Shown piece after piece: positions 34,635 through 44,097 of a stretch of 64,000 nucleotides of DNA. The DNA lies in assembly GCF_021390155.1 (NCBI RefSeq), contig NZ_CP089985.1, forward strand, positions 186,001 through 250,000, written 5' to 3'. The DNA is from Pseudomonas sp. HN11 (GTDB taxonomy: Bacteria; Pseudomonadota; Gammaproteobacteria; Pseudomonadales; Pseudomonadaceae). Every line of letters starts with the position of its first letter. The stretch's first letter is position 1. Made by a program: the position numbers and the translations under genes. Under the pieces are notes generated by a model, which saw nothing but the letters and a program-made list of their open reading frames with translations, had not been told where the DNA came from and did not search any database.

Positions 34635-35739
34635 AGCCCAGCACCTCCACCTGTTGTGCCCAATTGCCGGCGCGGTTGCGCAGCTCGCTAGCGTCGTGGG
34701 TCGATCCACTCACCGCCAGCAGCAGTTGCCCCAGGGCATGCCCCTGGATGCGTTCCACGCCGCCTTGCAGCAAGCGCACGCGCCCGCCGAGGGCGCTGAA
34801 CAAGGCAGCCAGGTCCGGTTCATCGTTATCGCTGCCAGTGAACTGCAAGCGCAGTACCACTGCTGCGTCCGCCGACTCAGGGGCGGGTTTCAAACGGCGT
34901 TGCAACTCATCCGGCAGCCCATGTTGCAGCGGCGCCAGCAGTGTCTTGCTGACCTCATGTTGTGGGTTTCCGAACACTTGCCACACGGGGCCTTGCTCGA
35001 CGACGCGCCCGTGCTCCAGCACCACCACACGGTCGCAGATTTCGCGGATCACCGCCATCTCGTGGGTAATCAGCACAATGGTCAGGCCCAGGCGCTGGTT
35101 GATCTCGCGCAACAGGCCAAGGATCGACTGAGTGGTTTCCGGATCAAGGGCCGACGTGGCCTCGTCGCACAACAGGATCTGAGGGTCGTGTACCAGCGAA
35201 CGGGCGATGCCCACCCGCTGTTTTTGTCCGCCGGACAGCTGCGCCGGGTAGGATTTGTGCTTGTCCTGTAAACCCACCAGCTCCAGCAGCTCGCGCACCT
35301 TCTGCTCGCGTTGCAGCTTCGGCACGCCCGCCACTTTCAACGGCAACTCGACGTTCTGCCACACCGTCTTGGCCGACATCAGGTTGAAGTGCTGGAAGAT
35401 CATGCCGATGCGTCGACGCAGTGCCACCAGGCGGTCTTCATCGAAGTCGCCGATGTCCACCTGATCGATCAGCACGCGCCCGCTGCTGGGTTGCTCCAGG
35501 CGGTTGATGGTGCGGATCAGCGACGACTTGCCCGCGCCGCTGCGGCCGATGATGCCGAACACTTCACCGCGCTGGATCGCCAGATCGATGCCTTGCAGGG
35601 CATGCACAGTGCCGTCGTAGGTCTTGCCCAGGTTGATAAAACGCACATGAGCGCGGTTCAGGCCAGGGTGCAGCTCGGTCTGCTCGGCGTCCCTGGGCGG
35701 CAGGCCCAGGTCGCGCAGTTGGGCGTTGGCGGCGGTCAT
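34624..35739 (-). CDS. metN: methionine-type ABC transporter ATP-binding protein MetN
   Basis: A 371-aa ATPase. N-terminal extension of about 30 residues, then [12 protein letters not shown], Walker [10 protein letters not shown], signature LSGGQKQR, Walker [16 protein letters not shown]-loop [11 protein letters not shown]-terminal NIL/ACT-like regulatory domain (about 285-371) senses ligand in MetN proteins. Overlaps metQ by 4 bp and metI by 11 bp. In this operon the transported molecule may be an organosulfur compound other than methionine. Confidence 0.92.
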   Translation of the reverse strand: MTAANAQLRDLGLPPRDAEQTELHPGLNRAHVRFINLGKTYDGTVHALQGIDLAIQRGEVFGIIGRSGAGKSSLIRTINRLEQPSSGRVLIDQVDIGDFDEDRLVALRRRIGMIFQHFNLMSAKTVWQNVELPLKVAGVPKLQREQKVRELLELVGLQDKHKSYPAQLSGGQKQRVGIARSLVHDPQILLCDEATSALDPETTQSILGLLREINQRLGLTIVLITHEMAVIREICDRVVVLEHGRVVEQGPVWQVFGNPQHEVSKTLLAPLQHGLPDELQRRLKPAPESADAAVVLRLQFTGSDNDEPDLAALFSALGGRVRLLQGGVERIQGHALGQLLLAVSGSTHDASELRNRAGNWAQQVEVLGYVV

Positions 35740-36551
35740 TTTTTAGCTTCCCAACCGACCTGGTAGAGCTTGCCGAGGGATTTATCCAACGCAGCACGCA
35801 CGACCGGTGAATGTTGGTAGATGTCGACGAACTTGATCACCCGAGGGTCGGTTTTGCTTTTCGGCTGGATCACGAACTGGATCACGTATTCCGGGTGGTC
35901 GAGGCCATCGAACAGCAGCGCCGACTCGGCATCGAAGGTCTTGGACAGGCGGATATACGCCGGGTAGCCCTGCACCAGGTCGGCGTCGTCATAGGCACGC
36001 ACCAGTTGCACAGCCTCTACTTGCAGGATCTTGATTCTTTTCGGGTTGGTCACGATGTCTTCTTCGGTGGCCTTGTAGCCCACGCCTGGCTTGAGGGTGA
36101 TCAGCCCGGCCTTGGCCAGCAGTTGCAGGCCGCGCCCGCTGTTGATCGGGTCATTGGCAATCGCCACGCTGGTCCCCTGGGGCAGGTCTTTGATGCTCTT
36201 GTATTGCTTCGAATACAGGCCGACGTTGTTGATGATGCCAGGCGCGTACGGCACCAAGTCAAAGCCGGCGGCGGCCTTGGCGTTTTCCAGGAACGGGATG
36301 TGCTGGAAGTAATTCACGTCGATATCGCCGGCGGCCAGGCTGACGTTGGGTGCGATCCAGTCGGTAAATTCCACCAACTCGACTTTCAGGCCTTGCTTGT
36401 CGGCTTCGGCCACGGCGGCTTCCAGGGGAATCGCGAAGGCGGCGGTGGTGCCGACTTTCAACGGGGTATCGGCGGCGAACACCGCCGAGCTGAACAGTCC
36501 GAAAGCCAGGGCCAGTGCTTTGACTGGGCGGGCGAGTAATGTCTTTTTCAT
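35736..36551 (-). CDS. metQ: MetQ/NlpA-family substrate-binding protein
   Basis: A 271-aa periplasmic binding protein. Signal peptide about residues 1-26 ([15 protein letters not shown]) without lipobox Cys. Family blocks: [30 protein letters not shown] (here [13 protein letters not shown]), [17 protein letters not shown]. Clearly diverged from the other family member at 13475, which suggests a different ligand. It overlaps the upstream monooxygenase gene by 4 bp (ATGA) and metN by 4 bp. Confidence 0.9.
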   Translation of the reverse strand: MKKTLLARPVKALALAFGLFSSAVFAADTPLKVGTTAAFAIPLEAAVAEADKQGLKVELVEFTDWIAPNVSLAAGDIDVNYFQHIPFLENAKAAAGFDLVPYAPGIINNVGLYSKQYKSIKDLPQGTSVAIANDPINSGRGLQLLAKAGLITLKPGVGYKATEEDIVTNPKRIKILQVEAVQLVRAYDDADLVQGYPAYIRLSKTFDAESALLFDGLDHPEYVIQFVIQPKSKTDPRVIKFVDIYQHSPVVRAALDKSLGKLYQVGWEAKK

Positions 36552-37927
36552 AGGCTATTTCCAGTCAGAGAAGCCGTTTGGCGGTAGGTGGAACCGGTGT
36601 GTTGTTCGGGTAGACGGGCGTTGCCGTGGAAGACTTTTTCGCGCAGGGTGCCGGTCTCATACGCGGTCTTGTAGGAGCCGCGCTTTTGCAGCTCCGGCAC
36701 CACCAGGTCGATGAAGTCCACGTAGCTTTCCGGCGTGACGATGCGCGTGAGGTTGAAACCGTCCAGGCCGGTTTCGCTGATCCAGGATTCCAGCTCGTCA
36801 GCGACCTGTTCAGGCGAGCCGACCAGGGTGATATAGCGGCCACCCAGGGCGTGCTGTTCCAGCAACTTGCGTCGGGTCCAGTCGTTGTTCTGCAGGTTCT
36901 TGGTGGCCGACTGGATCGCGTTGCTTTTCACGTACTGAATCGGCTCGTCCAGCTCGTACTGGGCGAAATCGATGGCGGTGGACGCCGAGAAATGCGCCAC
37001 GCCGGCTTCCGGGCTGGCGTAACTCAGGTACTCGGCGTGCTTCTCCCAGGCCAACGCTTCGGTAGCGCCCACGATCACGTTGAGGCCCATGAACACCTTG
37101 ATGTCCTCCGGATTGCGTCCGGCCTCGACCGCGCTGGCGCGCACCTTATCCACCTGGACCTTGGTCGACGCCTTGTTCTGCCCGCTGATGAACACGCACT
37201 CGGCATGGCGGCCGGCAAACAGCAAACCACGGTCCGAACTGCCAGCCTGGAACAGCAGCGGCGTACGCTGCGGCGAGGGCTCGCACAGGTGATAACCCTC
37301 GACCTGATAGAACTCGCCGTGATGTTCGACCTTGTGCACTTTGCCCGGCTGCGCATACACCCGCGCCTGCGGATCCTTGAGCACCGCGCCGTCTTCCCAA
37401 CTGCCTTCCCAGAGTTTGTACAGCACCTGCAGATATTCATCGGCCTGGTCGTAGCGGCGGTCATGCTCGACCTGCTCGGTCAGGCCCATGGCCTTGGCGG
37501 CGCTGTCGAGGTAGCCGGTGACGATGTTCCAACCGACCCGGCCACGGCTCAGGTGGTCCAGTGTGGACATGCGTCGGGCGAACAGATACGGCGGCTCGTA
37601 GGTGAGGTTGGCGGTGAGGCCGAAGCCGAGGTTTTGGGTGACGGCCGCCATGGCTGAAACCAGCAGCAATGGGTCATTCACCGGCAGCTGGATCGACTCT
37701 TTGAGCGGCACATCGATGGCGTTCTGATAGACGTCGTACACACCGACGATATCGGCGATGAACAAACCATCGAACAGCCCCCGTTCCAGCGTCTTGGCCA
37801 AATTGGTCCAGTACTCGATCGTCTTGTATTCGGTGGACGTGTCTCGTGGGTGGGTCCACAGGCCATGATTGATATGCCCGATGCAGTTCATGTTGAAGGC
37901 ATTGAGCAGGATCTTCTTTTTGCTCAT
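36548..37927 (-). CDS. NtaA/SnaA/DszA-type flavin-dependent monooxygenase (LLM class)
   Basis: A 459-aa FMNH2-dependent monooxygenase of the bacterial luciferase superfamily, NtaA/SnaA/DszA branch. Typical blocks: AFNMNCIGHINHGLWTHPRD, LFIADIVGVYDVY, TYEPPYLFARRMSTLDHLSR, GRVGWNIVTGYLDSAAKAMG, LFQAGSSDRGLLFA. DszA-type members oxidise sulfones and cleave C-S bonds. It needs a flavin reductase in trans; none is encoded alongside. TGATG overlap with the upstream SfnB-like gene and ATGA overlap with metQ show tight coupling, so it probably oxidises what the importer brings in. Confidence 0.87.
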   Translation of the reverse strand: MSKKKILLNAFNMNCIGHINHGLWTHPRDTSTEYKTIEYWTNLAKTLERGLFDGLFIADIVGVYDVYQNAIDVPLKESIQLPVNDPLLLVSAMAAVTQNLGFGLTANLTYEPPYLFARRMSTLDHLSRGRVGWNIVTGYLDSAAKAMGLTEQVEHDRRYDQADEYLQVLYKLWEGSWEDGAVLKDPQARVYAQPGKVHKVEHHGEFYQVEGYHLCEPSPQRTPLLFQAGSSDRGLLFAGRHAECVFISGQNKASTKVQVDKVRASAVEAGRNPEDIKVFMGLNVIVGATEALAWEKHAEYLSYASPEAGVAHFSASTAIDFAQYELDEPIQYVKSNAIQSATKNLQNNDWTRRKLLEQHALGGRYITLVGSPEQVADELESWISETGLDGFNLTRIVTPESYVDFIDLVVPELQKRGSYKTAYETGTLREKVFHGNARLPEQHTGSTYRQTASLTGNSL

Positions 37928-39120
37928 CAGATGGTCCCCCGCAGCGGCGGGTTTTCATCATTGAGGTAGTAGTTGCCCACCGCGTGATACTTCCAACGTA
38001 CCGGGTCGTGCAGGGTGTGCACACGAGCGTTGCGCCAGTGGCGGTCCAGGCCGTGCTCTGCAAGGGTCGCCTGGCTGCCGGCGAGTTCGAACAGGGTGCT
38101 GCCGGCGGCGAGGGAGATTTCGGTGCTCAAGGCACGTACTTCAGCGACGGCGATGGAGGCTGCTGCAACCGTTTCCGCGTTGCTGTCGGCCTGGGCGCGG
38201 TCGAGGAATTCGCCCGAACGTTCCAGCAGCGCCTCGGCGGCGTGCAGGCGGATGCTCAGGTGCCCGAAGCTTTTAAGGGTCAGTGGGTCTTCAGTGGCCT
38301 TGTCGTTGCCGGAATCGATCCACGGGCGAGTCTTGGTGCGCACAAAGTGCAGCGCATCTTCAAAGGCGGCGCGGGCGATGCCGGTGTCGATGGCGGCGTG
38401 AAGGATCTGCGCCAGCGGGCCGACGGTTGTAGGGCGTTCAAAGGCGCTCTGGAACGGGATCACGTCCTGCGCGGCGATCCACACGTTTTCGAACACCACC
38501 GAACCGCTGCCGGTGGTGCGCTGGCCGAAGCCGCTCCAGTCGTCGATCACGCTCAGGCCTTTGCTGTCGCGTGGGACGAAAGCCAGTTGCTGCACGCCCT
38601 GTTCATCCACCACCGAGGTGGGGATGCGCTGGGCGTAGATCGCGCCGGTGGAATAGAACTTGCGGCCGCTGATACGGAAACCGTCACCGTCGCGAATGAT
38701 TTTGGTGATGCGGTCATGAGCCGTTTTTGTGCCCAACTCTGCCAGGGCGTTGCCGAAACGTTGGCCTGCGAGGACTTCGGCGTACAGGCGTTTTTGCTGC
38801 GCCGGGCTGCCGTTCACGCGCAACACTTCCAATGCATAAAAATGGTTCTGCGGGATTTGGCCCAGTGAAGCATCCGCCTGGGCGATCAGGGCGATGACCT
38901 TGGCCAGGGTGACGTTGGAAACGCCCGCGCCGCCGAATTCCCTGGGGACGCTGATACCCCACAGGCCGGAGCGCGAGAACACGTCCAGCTCGGGCAAGGG
39001 CAGACGGCGCTCGCGGTCACGCTGGGCGCTGTCGCGGCGGAAGTCTTCGGCCAGGTCGCTGGCGACAATAAGGGCTTGTTCATCGCTGGTAATGACCGCG
39101 ACGGGGTGAGAGAAAGTCAT
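37927..39120 (-). CDS. SfnB-like acyl-CoA-dehydrogenase-fold oxidoreductase (second copy)
   Basis: A 397-aa flavoenzyme of the acyl-CoA dehydrogenase fold, in the SfnB/DszC 'sulfur acquisition oxidoreductase' group. Blocks: GLWGISVPREFGGAGVSNVT, ASLGQIPQNHFYALEVLR, RISGRKFYSTGAIYAQRIPT, DWSGFGQRTTGSGSVVFEN, HTLHDPVRWKYHAVGNYYLN. It lies 24 bp after its paralogue and overlaps the monooxygenase by 1 nt (TGATG). It probably oxidises an organosulfur compound with reduced flavin. Confidence 0.87.
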   Translation of the reverse strand: MTFSHPVAVITSDEQALIVASDLAEDFRRDSAQRDRERRLPLPELDVFSRSGLWGISVPREFGGAGVSNVTLAKVIALIAQADASLGQIPQNHFYALEVLRVNGSPAQQKRLYAEVLAGQRFGNALAELGTKTAHDRITKIIRDGDGFRISGRKFYSTGAIYAQRIPTSVVDEQGVQQLAFVPRDSKGLSVIDDWSGFGQRTTGSGSVVFENVWIAAQDVIPFQSAFERPTTVGPLAQILHAAIDTGIARAAFEDALHFVRTKTRPWIDSGNDKATEDPLTLKSFGHLSIRLHAAEALLERSGEFLDRAQADSNAETVAAASIAVAEVRALSTEISLAAGSTLFELAGSQATLAEHGLDRHWRNARVHTLHDPVRWKYHAVGNYYLNDENPPLRGTI

Positions 39121-39144
39121 GATGTTCTCCAGATGTCTGGTCGG

Positions 39145-40386
39145 TCAGATCCAGGAATGTCGAGCCGGCAACCTGCCGTTCAGTCGATAGGCACCGACCG
39201 CGTGATACTTCCAGCGCACCGGGTCGTGCAGGGTGTGCACCCGCGCGTTGCGCCAATGACGATCAAGGTTGAACTCCGCGAGGGTCGCGCGGCTGCCGGC
39301 CAGTTCGAAGAGTTTTTCGCTGACCAGCAGCGACACCTCGGTGGTCAGCACCTTGGCTTCGGCCACGGCGATGGATGCATGGGCGGCGGACTGCGCGGTG
39401 ATCGGCGCGGCGCTGACCTCGTCAAGTATTTGGCCGGCCTTGCGCAGCAGGGCTTCGGCGGCATGCAGTTCGATCTTCAGCTTGCCGATATCGGCGATCA
39501 CATACAGGTCATCGCTGGCACGTTCGACCTTGGCGTCGATCCACGGGCGCGAGCGTTCACGTACGAACGCGATGGTGTCGTCGAGCGCGCCGCGTGCGAT
39601 GCCGGCGTCGATGGCCGCCTGGATCAATTGGGAGACGGCGCCTTGGATATTCGGTGTGTCGCCGATGCGCCCGTTTTCAACGACCAGTTCGGCGTCCACC
39701 GGCGCTTGGTCCAGCAACACAGTGCCGCTGGCAGTCGTGCGTTGACCAAAGCCGGACCAGTCATCGACGATGCGCAGCCCTTCGGTGCCTCGGCGTACAA
39801 ACGCCATGACCTGCTTGCCATCATCGTTGAGTGCCTTGACGGCGACCCAGTGGGCGAAGAGCGCACCGGTGGAATAGAACTTCTGGCCGCTGATCACATA
39901 ACCGTCACCCTCGGCGGTGAGGCGCGCCTTGAGTTCCAGCGTGTTTTTGGTGCCGCGTTCCGGGCCGCCATTGCCGATGCGCCAGCCGTCGAGGACGCTC
40001 TGGAAAAGCTGCTTTTTCTGGCGCTCGGTCGCCGCACCCTGCAACAGGTGCAGGATGCCGAAGTGGTTCTGCGGTATCTGCCCAAGGGCCGGGTCTGCCG
40101 CGCTGATGATCGCGAACACGTCGGCCAGGGTCACGAAAGAGACCTGCGGGCCGCCGTATTCACGGGGAATGGAAATACTGCCCAGCCCACTGCGAGTGAA
40201 CTGCTCTATCTGCGCCCACGGCAGCTTGCGCTGCTGGTCGCGCTTGCCGGCTTGCAGGCGCGCAGCCTGGGCAAGTGCATGGGCAGCCTTCAGCGCCTCT
40301 GCGTCGTTGCGCAGCACGGCGGCTGGCAACAGCAGGGGGGCAACGTCCAGATCACTCTGGGGGGGTGTTTGAGCCAAGTTAGACAT
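39145..40386 (-). CDS. sfnB: SfnB family sulfur acquisition oxidoreductase (first copy)
   Basis: A 413-aa flavoenzyme of the same fold, close to the following gene (shared GSISIPREYGGPQVSFVTLA, ALGQIPQNHFGILHLLQ, ISGQKFYSTGALFAHWV, DWSGFGQRTTASGTVLL, HTLHDPVRWKYHAVGAYRLN). First gene of the operon. AAGGAGCGGCGCTG precedes the start at 40386, which is preferred over a longer frame. The 180 bp upstream contain AT-rich sequence suited to a sulfur-starvation promoter. Confidence 0.88.
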   Translation of the reverse strand: MSNLAQTPPQSDLDVAPLLLPAAVLRNDAEALKAAHALAQAARLQAGKRDQQRKLPWAQIEQFTRSGLGSISIPREYGGPQVSFVTLADVFAIISAADPALGQIPQNHFGILHLLQGAATERQKKQLFQSVLDGWRIGNGGPERGTKNTLELKARLTAEGDGYVISGQKFYSTGALFAHWVAVKALNDDGKQVMAFVRRGTEGLRIVDDWSGFGQRTTASGTVLLDQAPVDAELVVENGRIGDTPNIQGAVSQLIQAAIDAGIARGALDDTIAFVRERSRPWIDAKVERASDDLYVIADIGKLKIELHAAEALLRKAGQILDEVSAAPITAQSAAHASIAVAEAKVLTTEVSLLVSEKLFELAGSRATLAEFNLDRHWRNARVHTLHDPVRWKYHAVGAYRLNGRLPARHSWI

Positions 40387-40508
40387 CAGCGCCGCTCCTT
40401 GGCTGCACGTAATGCCCTGGCGTTGTGCACCGGGGTAATTCTGACCATACCGACCTCGCATTCAATGAAATAAAAACAGAAAAATCAGAGATGTCCGGTG
40501 GTCCGGTG

Positions 40509-40560
40509 CATATACCCTAAGCGTGTTAAATATTTAAATAAACTAACTTTTGGGAATATG
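40509..40560 (-). promoter_or_regulatory. AT-rich region upstream of the sfnB operon
   Basis: Contains GTTAAATATTTAAATAAAC, an imperfect AT palindrome in otherwise GC-rich DNA, about 135 bp upstream of the sfnB start. Such tracts are compatible with CysB-type binding, but no -24/-12 sigma-54 element (TGGCAC-N5-TTGC) was found by eye. Confidence 0.35.
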
Positions 40561-40573
40561 CATAGAAGGGCTG

Positions 40574-41339
40574 TCACCCGGGTTCGCAGGGTGATCCCAT
40601 TGGCCGCGGTTGGTAGATCCGCGCGGTCCCGGCCGGGCGGGACCGCGCCTCGGCGGCTATGCGTATCGTTCGGGCAGGCGCCCAGCGTGAATTGTTGCCG
40701 ACGCGATCCAGAATGCAGTACGTCACCTCAAGCCTGCAGTCGTCGCCAGCTTCGGTAATCACCGCCGAAGGCACCCACACCTGTACCGCCAGATCGACAT
40801 CCTTGGCCTGGACCTTCGGCAGGTCGAGGCGTACATCGCCCCAGCGCAAGGTAATGGCGTCGCCGCAGGTCATGTTCAAGTAGGGTTGGATGGTCAAGGG
40901 AACGCCGCGGCGTATCTGGCTGGCGTTGACACCGTAGCGGCGGATGGTCTCGGGCATGCCCACCGGGTCGAGGTTATGGTTTTCGTCGCGGTACAAGGGC
41001 GAGGGCTGACCGCCTGGGCAGCACATCTTCACGCGCACGTGGGCCGTGGCGGAGCGTGCAACAGCGCGACCGACCTGCATGACTTGGTAATGAACCCGCG
41101 CCGGGCCATCCAGCACGAAACTCTCCGGTACCCGCAGGCAGGTGTACGTGCCGATTTTGCAGGCAGTCACCCGACGTGAAGCGGCGAAACAGTTGTTCCA
41201 AAACAGTTCGATCAGGTCGCCTTCGTCCATGCCGGGGTATGGCGCAATGTTGACCTGCAGGTGTGTGGCAGCCAGGGCGTTGATGCCATTTCCGATGGCC
41301 TGTGGCAGTGTCGGGGCGGTGAGCAGGGGGGGGCGTCAT
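40574..41339 (-). pseudogene. hypothetical protein gene frameshifted at a C8 tract
   Basis: With seven instead of eight C after the second codon, the frame runs from ATG at 41339 (AAGGAG upstream) through LLTAPTLPQAIGNGINALAA, then HLQVNIAPYPG, and on to 40574: 254 aa. As written, the start codon leads into another frame, and translation would have to restart at ATG 41230 (218 aa). The product resembles pseudomonad hypothetical proteins with Ig-like or lectin-like repeats (MDEGDLIELFWNN). The C8 tract (G8 at 41326-41333 on the plus strand) may be a slippage site, a sequencing error or a fixed mutation. Confidence 0.6.
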
Positions 41340-41602
41340 AAGTAATCTCCTTGATGCAGCCAGCAGCAATCGTTCCGGACCTTTGACGCGGATGCGCGTG
41401 ATGGGCCGAAAAGAACGACTCAGTGAATAGCCGGGATAGGATCCAATCCTCTGGGCGTTAGATAAGAGGGTTGGCCGAGGGGCGTCAATGGCGGCAAAGG
41501 GCTTAGCGACGGGTTGGAGCAGATTCAGAAGGGTCTGACTGGCGCGGGGATACTCGGGCGGGTGCGTTGGGTGAGTTTTACCTGTTGGAACAACGATTCC
41601 CG

Positions 41603-41702
41603 TGTAGGAGCCGGCTTGCCAGCGAGAGCGTCCACGATAATGCGGTTAACCAGATTTACCGTCTCGGCTGATCGTTTTTTTGCTGGCAAGCCAGCTCCTA
41701 CA
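41603..41702. repeat. REP-like inverted repeat
   Basis: TGTAGGAGCCGGCTTGCCAGC is mirrored by GCTGGCAAGCCAGCTCCTACA with about 58 bp between, one mismatch in the arms. It sits between the convergent-free end of the cystine ATPase gene and the C8-tract gene. The rest of 41340-41712 (373 bp) shows no gene. Confidence 0.82.
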
Positions 41703-41712
41703 AAGGGAGGCG

Positions 41713-42459
41713 TCAGTGAGCGAGGAACTTGCTCAGAAACTGCTTGGTGCGCTCTTCCTTGGGGTTGGCAAACAACGCCTTGGCTTCGCCCTGTTCCACG
41801 ATCACACCCTTGTCGAAAAAGATCACCCGGTTGGCCACATCCCGTGCAAAGCTCATTTCGTGGGTAACGATCACCATGGTGCGGTTTTCCTCGGCGAGGC
41901 TGCGAATGGTCGCCAGCACTTCACCCACCAGCTCCGGGTCGAGGGCCGAGGTGGGTTCGTCGAACAAAATCACCTCCGGCTCCATGGCCAATGCACGGGC
42001 AATCGCCACGCGCTGTTGCTGGCCGCCGGACAGGCGCCGTGGGTAGGCGTCCTCCTTGCCCTCCAGGCCCACTCTCGCCAGCAACTTGCGCCCCAGTGCG
42101 ACAGCGGCGTCGCGTGGCATCTTCTTGACCACGGTAGGGCCTTCGATGACGTTTTCCAGCGCGGTGCGGTGGGGGAACAAGTTAAAGCTCTGGAACACAA
42201 ACCCCACGTGTTGGCGCAGGCGTCGCACCAGGCTTGTCTGTTGGTTGATCGGCTTGCTGGTGTCGATCTCGACGTCACCCACCTTGATACGGCCGCTGGT
42301 GGGTTGTTCGAGGAAATTCAGACAGCGCAGGAAGGTGGTCTTGCCGGAACCGCTGGGGCCGATGATGGCGATGACTTCGCCTTCCTTCACTTCCAGGTCG
42401 ATGCCGTTGAGCACCACCTGACCCTTGAATTGTTTGGTCAGTTTTTCAACCACGATCAT
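41713..42459 (-). CDS. tcyN: L-cystine ABC transporter ATP-binding protein
   Basis: A 248-aa ATPase of the polar amino-acid type. Walker [10 protein letters not shown] (about residues 34-42), signature LSGGQQQR, Walker [17 protein letters not shown]-loop [11 protein letters not shown]. Sequence style ([41 protein letters not shown] region) and gene order point to TcyN/YecC, the cystine importer ATPase. Starts 3 bp after the permease stop. Product supplies cystine, which is reduced to cysteine. Confidence 0.88.
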   Translation of the reverse strand: MIVVEKLTKQFKGQVVLNGIDLEVKEGEVIAIIGPSGSGKTTFLRCLNFLEQPTSGRIKVGDVEIDTSKPINQQTSLVRRLRQHVGFVFQSFNLFPHRTALENVIEGPTVVKKMPRDAAVALGRKLLARVGLEGKEDAYPRRLSGGQQQRVAIARALAMEPEVILFDEPTSALDPELVGEVLATIRSLAEENRTMVIVTHEMSFARDVANRVIFFDKGVIVEQGEAKALFANPKEERTKQFLSKFLAH

Positions 42460-42462
42460 GCT

Positions 42463-43128
42463 TCAGGACTCCAGGTCATGCCGGTTGACCCGGGCTTCCA
42501 GGCGATTCTGAAAATGCGCCAGGATGCTGGCCAGGATCCAGTAGATCAGGGCAGCAGAGAGATACATGGTGAAGATTTCGAAGGTCCGCGCCGATACCAG
42601 TTGCGCCTGGCGAAACAGCTCGGGCACTTGGATGGTGGCAGCCAGCGCCGTGTCCTTGACCAGTGAAATGAAGCTGTTGCCCAGCGGCGGCAAGGCCGTG
42701 CGCATGGCCTGCGGCAGAATGGCCCGGCGCAGGGTCTGCGCGCGGGTCATGCCGATACTGGCTGCAGCTTCCCATTGGCCGCGCTCGATGGAACCGATGG
42801 CGGCGCGCAGGATTTCACAGGCATAGGCAGCCATGTTCAGCGAAAAGCCGATCATGGCTGCCGGGATCGGATCCAGCTCGATGCCCACTTGCGGCAAGCC
42901 GTAGTAGATCAGGAACAGCTGTACCAGCAAGGGCGTGCCGCGAAAGAACGACACGTAGACTCGGGCAGTCCAGCTCAGCAGCTTGAGGCGCGACAGGCGC
43001 ATCAAGGCCAGGCCGAAGCCCAGCAGCAAACCGAAAAACATTCCACCGAGGCTGAGGATCACCGTGTAATACGCGCCCTTGAGCAGAAAGGGCGCGGAGT
43101 CCAGCGCGAGTTGGAAACCTGCTTCCAT
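42463..43128 (-). CDS. tcyL: L-cystine ABC transporter permease
   Basis: A 221-aa permease of the YecS/TcyL family. Five hydrophobic helices; blocks FFRGTPLLVQLFLIYYGLPQ, FSLNMAAYACEILRAAIGSI and EAA-type loop EAAASIGMTRAQTLRRAILP. Overlaps the binding-protein gene by 1 nt and lies 3 bp before tcyN. A homodimer is expected since only one permease is encoded. Confidence 0.88.
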   Translation of the reverse strand: MEAGFQLALDSAPFLLKGAYYTVILSLGGMFFGLLLGFGLALMRLSRLKLLSWTARVYVSFFRGTPLLVQLFLIYYGLPQVGIELDPIPAAMIGFSLNMAAYACEILRAAIGSIERGQWEAAASIGMTRAQTLRRAILPQAMRTALPPLGNSFISLVKDTALAATIQVPELFRQAQLVSARTFEIFTMYLSAALIYWILASILAHFQNRLEARVNRHDLES

Positions 43129-43922
43129 TATTGAGTGACGTCAGCGTTGAAGTACTTCTCGGACAGCGTCTTCAGCGTCCCGTCGGCGCGCAGTTTGTCG
43201 AGGGCCTTGTTCACGGCGTCGAGCAACTCTGGCTCGCCTTTGCGCAGGGCAATACCGGCTTCCTGACGGGAGAAGGCGTTGCCGGCTGCGGCGGTATCCG
43301 GCGCTTTCTTGGCGTACTCCAGGGCGGCCAGACGGTCGATCAGGATGGCATCGATACGGCCGATGCGCAGGTCCTGGAACTTGGTCGGGTCGTCGTTGTA
43401 AGTCTTGATGATGGCTTTAGGCTGGTTGTCCTTGAGCCATTGTTCGTAGTTGGTGCCCAGGCCCACGCCGACCTTCTTGCCGGCCAGGTCGTCGGCGGTC
43501 TTGATCGCGTCAACGTTCTTTTTCAGGACCAGTGCCTGGATACCGGAGACCGTGTAAGGCTTGGAGAAGTCGTATTTTTTCTTGCGCTCTTCAGAGATGG
43601 TCACTTGGTTGACCACCGCGTCCAGACGTTTGGACTCCAAGGCGGCGAGGATGCCATCCCATGGGGTGGCCTGTAGCTTGACCTTCACGCCCAGCTCCTT
43701 GGCCAGCGCTTCGGACAGCTCCACTTCGAAACCGCTGAGCTTGCCGCTTTCATCGACGAAGCTGAACGGTGGGTAGGTGCCTTCCAGGCCGATCTTGATC
43801 TCGCCCGCTTTCTTGATGTTATCCAACTGCTCGCCAGCCACTGCCTGGCCCAGCAGACCAGCCCCGAGTGCCAGGCCCAAAGTGCCAACCAACAACGTGC
43901 GACGGAATACAGAAATTGTCAT
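43128..43922 (-). CDS. tcyJ: L-cystine-binding periplasmic protein
   Basis: A 264-aa family-3 binding protein of the TcyJ/FliY type. Signal peptide about residues 1-29 (LLVGTLGLALGAGLLGQAVA); ligand-site blocks IGLEGTYPPFSFVDESGKL, FEVELSEALAKELGVKVKLQ, LDAVVNQVTISEERKKKYDF and VGVGLGTNYEQWL. Downstream of dcyD on the same strand with a 175-bp gap that holds a palindrome, so it has its own promoter or a processing site. Confidence 0.9.
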   Translation of the reverse strand: MTISVFRRTLLVGTLGLALGAGLLGQAVAGEQLDNIKKAGEIKIGLEGTYPPFSFVDESGKLSGFEVELSEALAKELGVKVKLQATPWDGILAALESKRLDAVVNQVTISEERKKKYDFSKPYTVSGIQALVLKKNVDAIKTADDLAGKKVGVGLGTNYEQWLKDNQPKAIIKTYNDDPTKFQDLRIGRIDAILIDRLAALEYAKKAPDTAAAGNAFSRQEAGIALRKGEPELLDAVNKALDKLRADGTLKTLSEKYFNADVTQ

Positions 43923-44062
43923 GAAGAGCCCCTGTGTTTTTTATGTTGAGCGAAGCAGGTGACGCAATAGTCGTATCCTGCCTTAAAGCGCGCAGCGCGT
44001 CTTCGCCTACGGCGCGACTATAAAGCGGGTTTTTAAGACTTGAAAATAATATTAAATCATCC

Positions 44063-44085
44063 AGTTATTCTTTTTTAGAATAACT
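44063..44085. promoter_or_regulatory. palindrome between dcyD and tcyJ
   Basis: AGTTATTC (44063-44070) and GAATAACT (44078-44085) form an exact inverted repeat with a 7-nt T-rich spacer, in an AT-rich block just after the dcyD stop. It may be a weak dcyD terminator or an operator for tcyJLN. Confidence 0.45.
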
Positions 44086-44097
44086 AAATCGACTTTT

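Noticed and set aside
40387..40560. Sigma-54 (-24/-12) promoter before the sfnB operon
   Set aside because: Searched by eye because of the SfnR-like gene; no convincing TGGCAC-N5-TTGC match was found.
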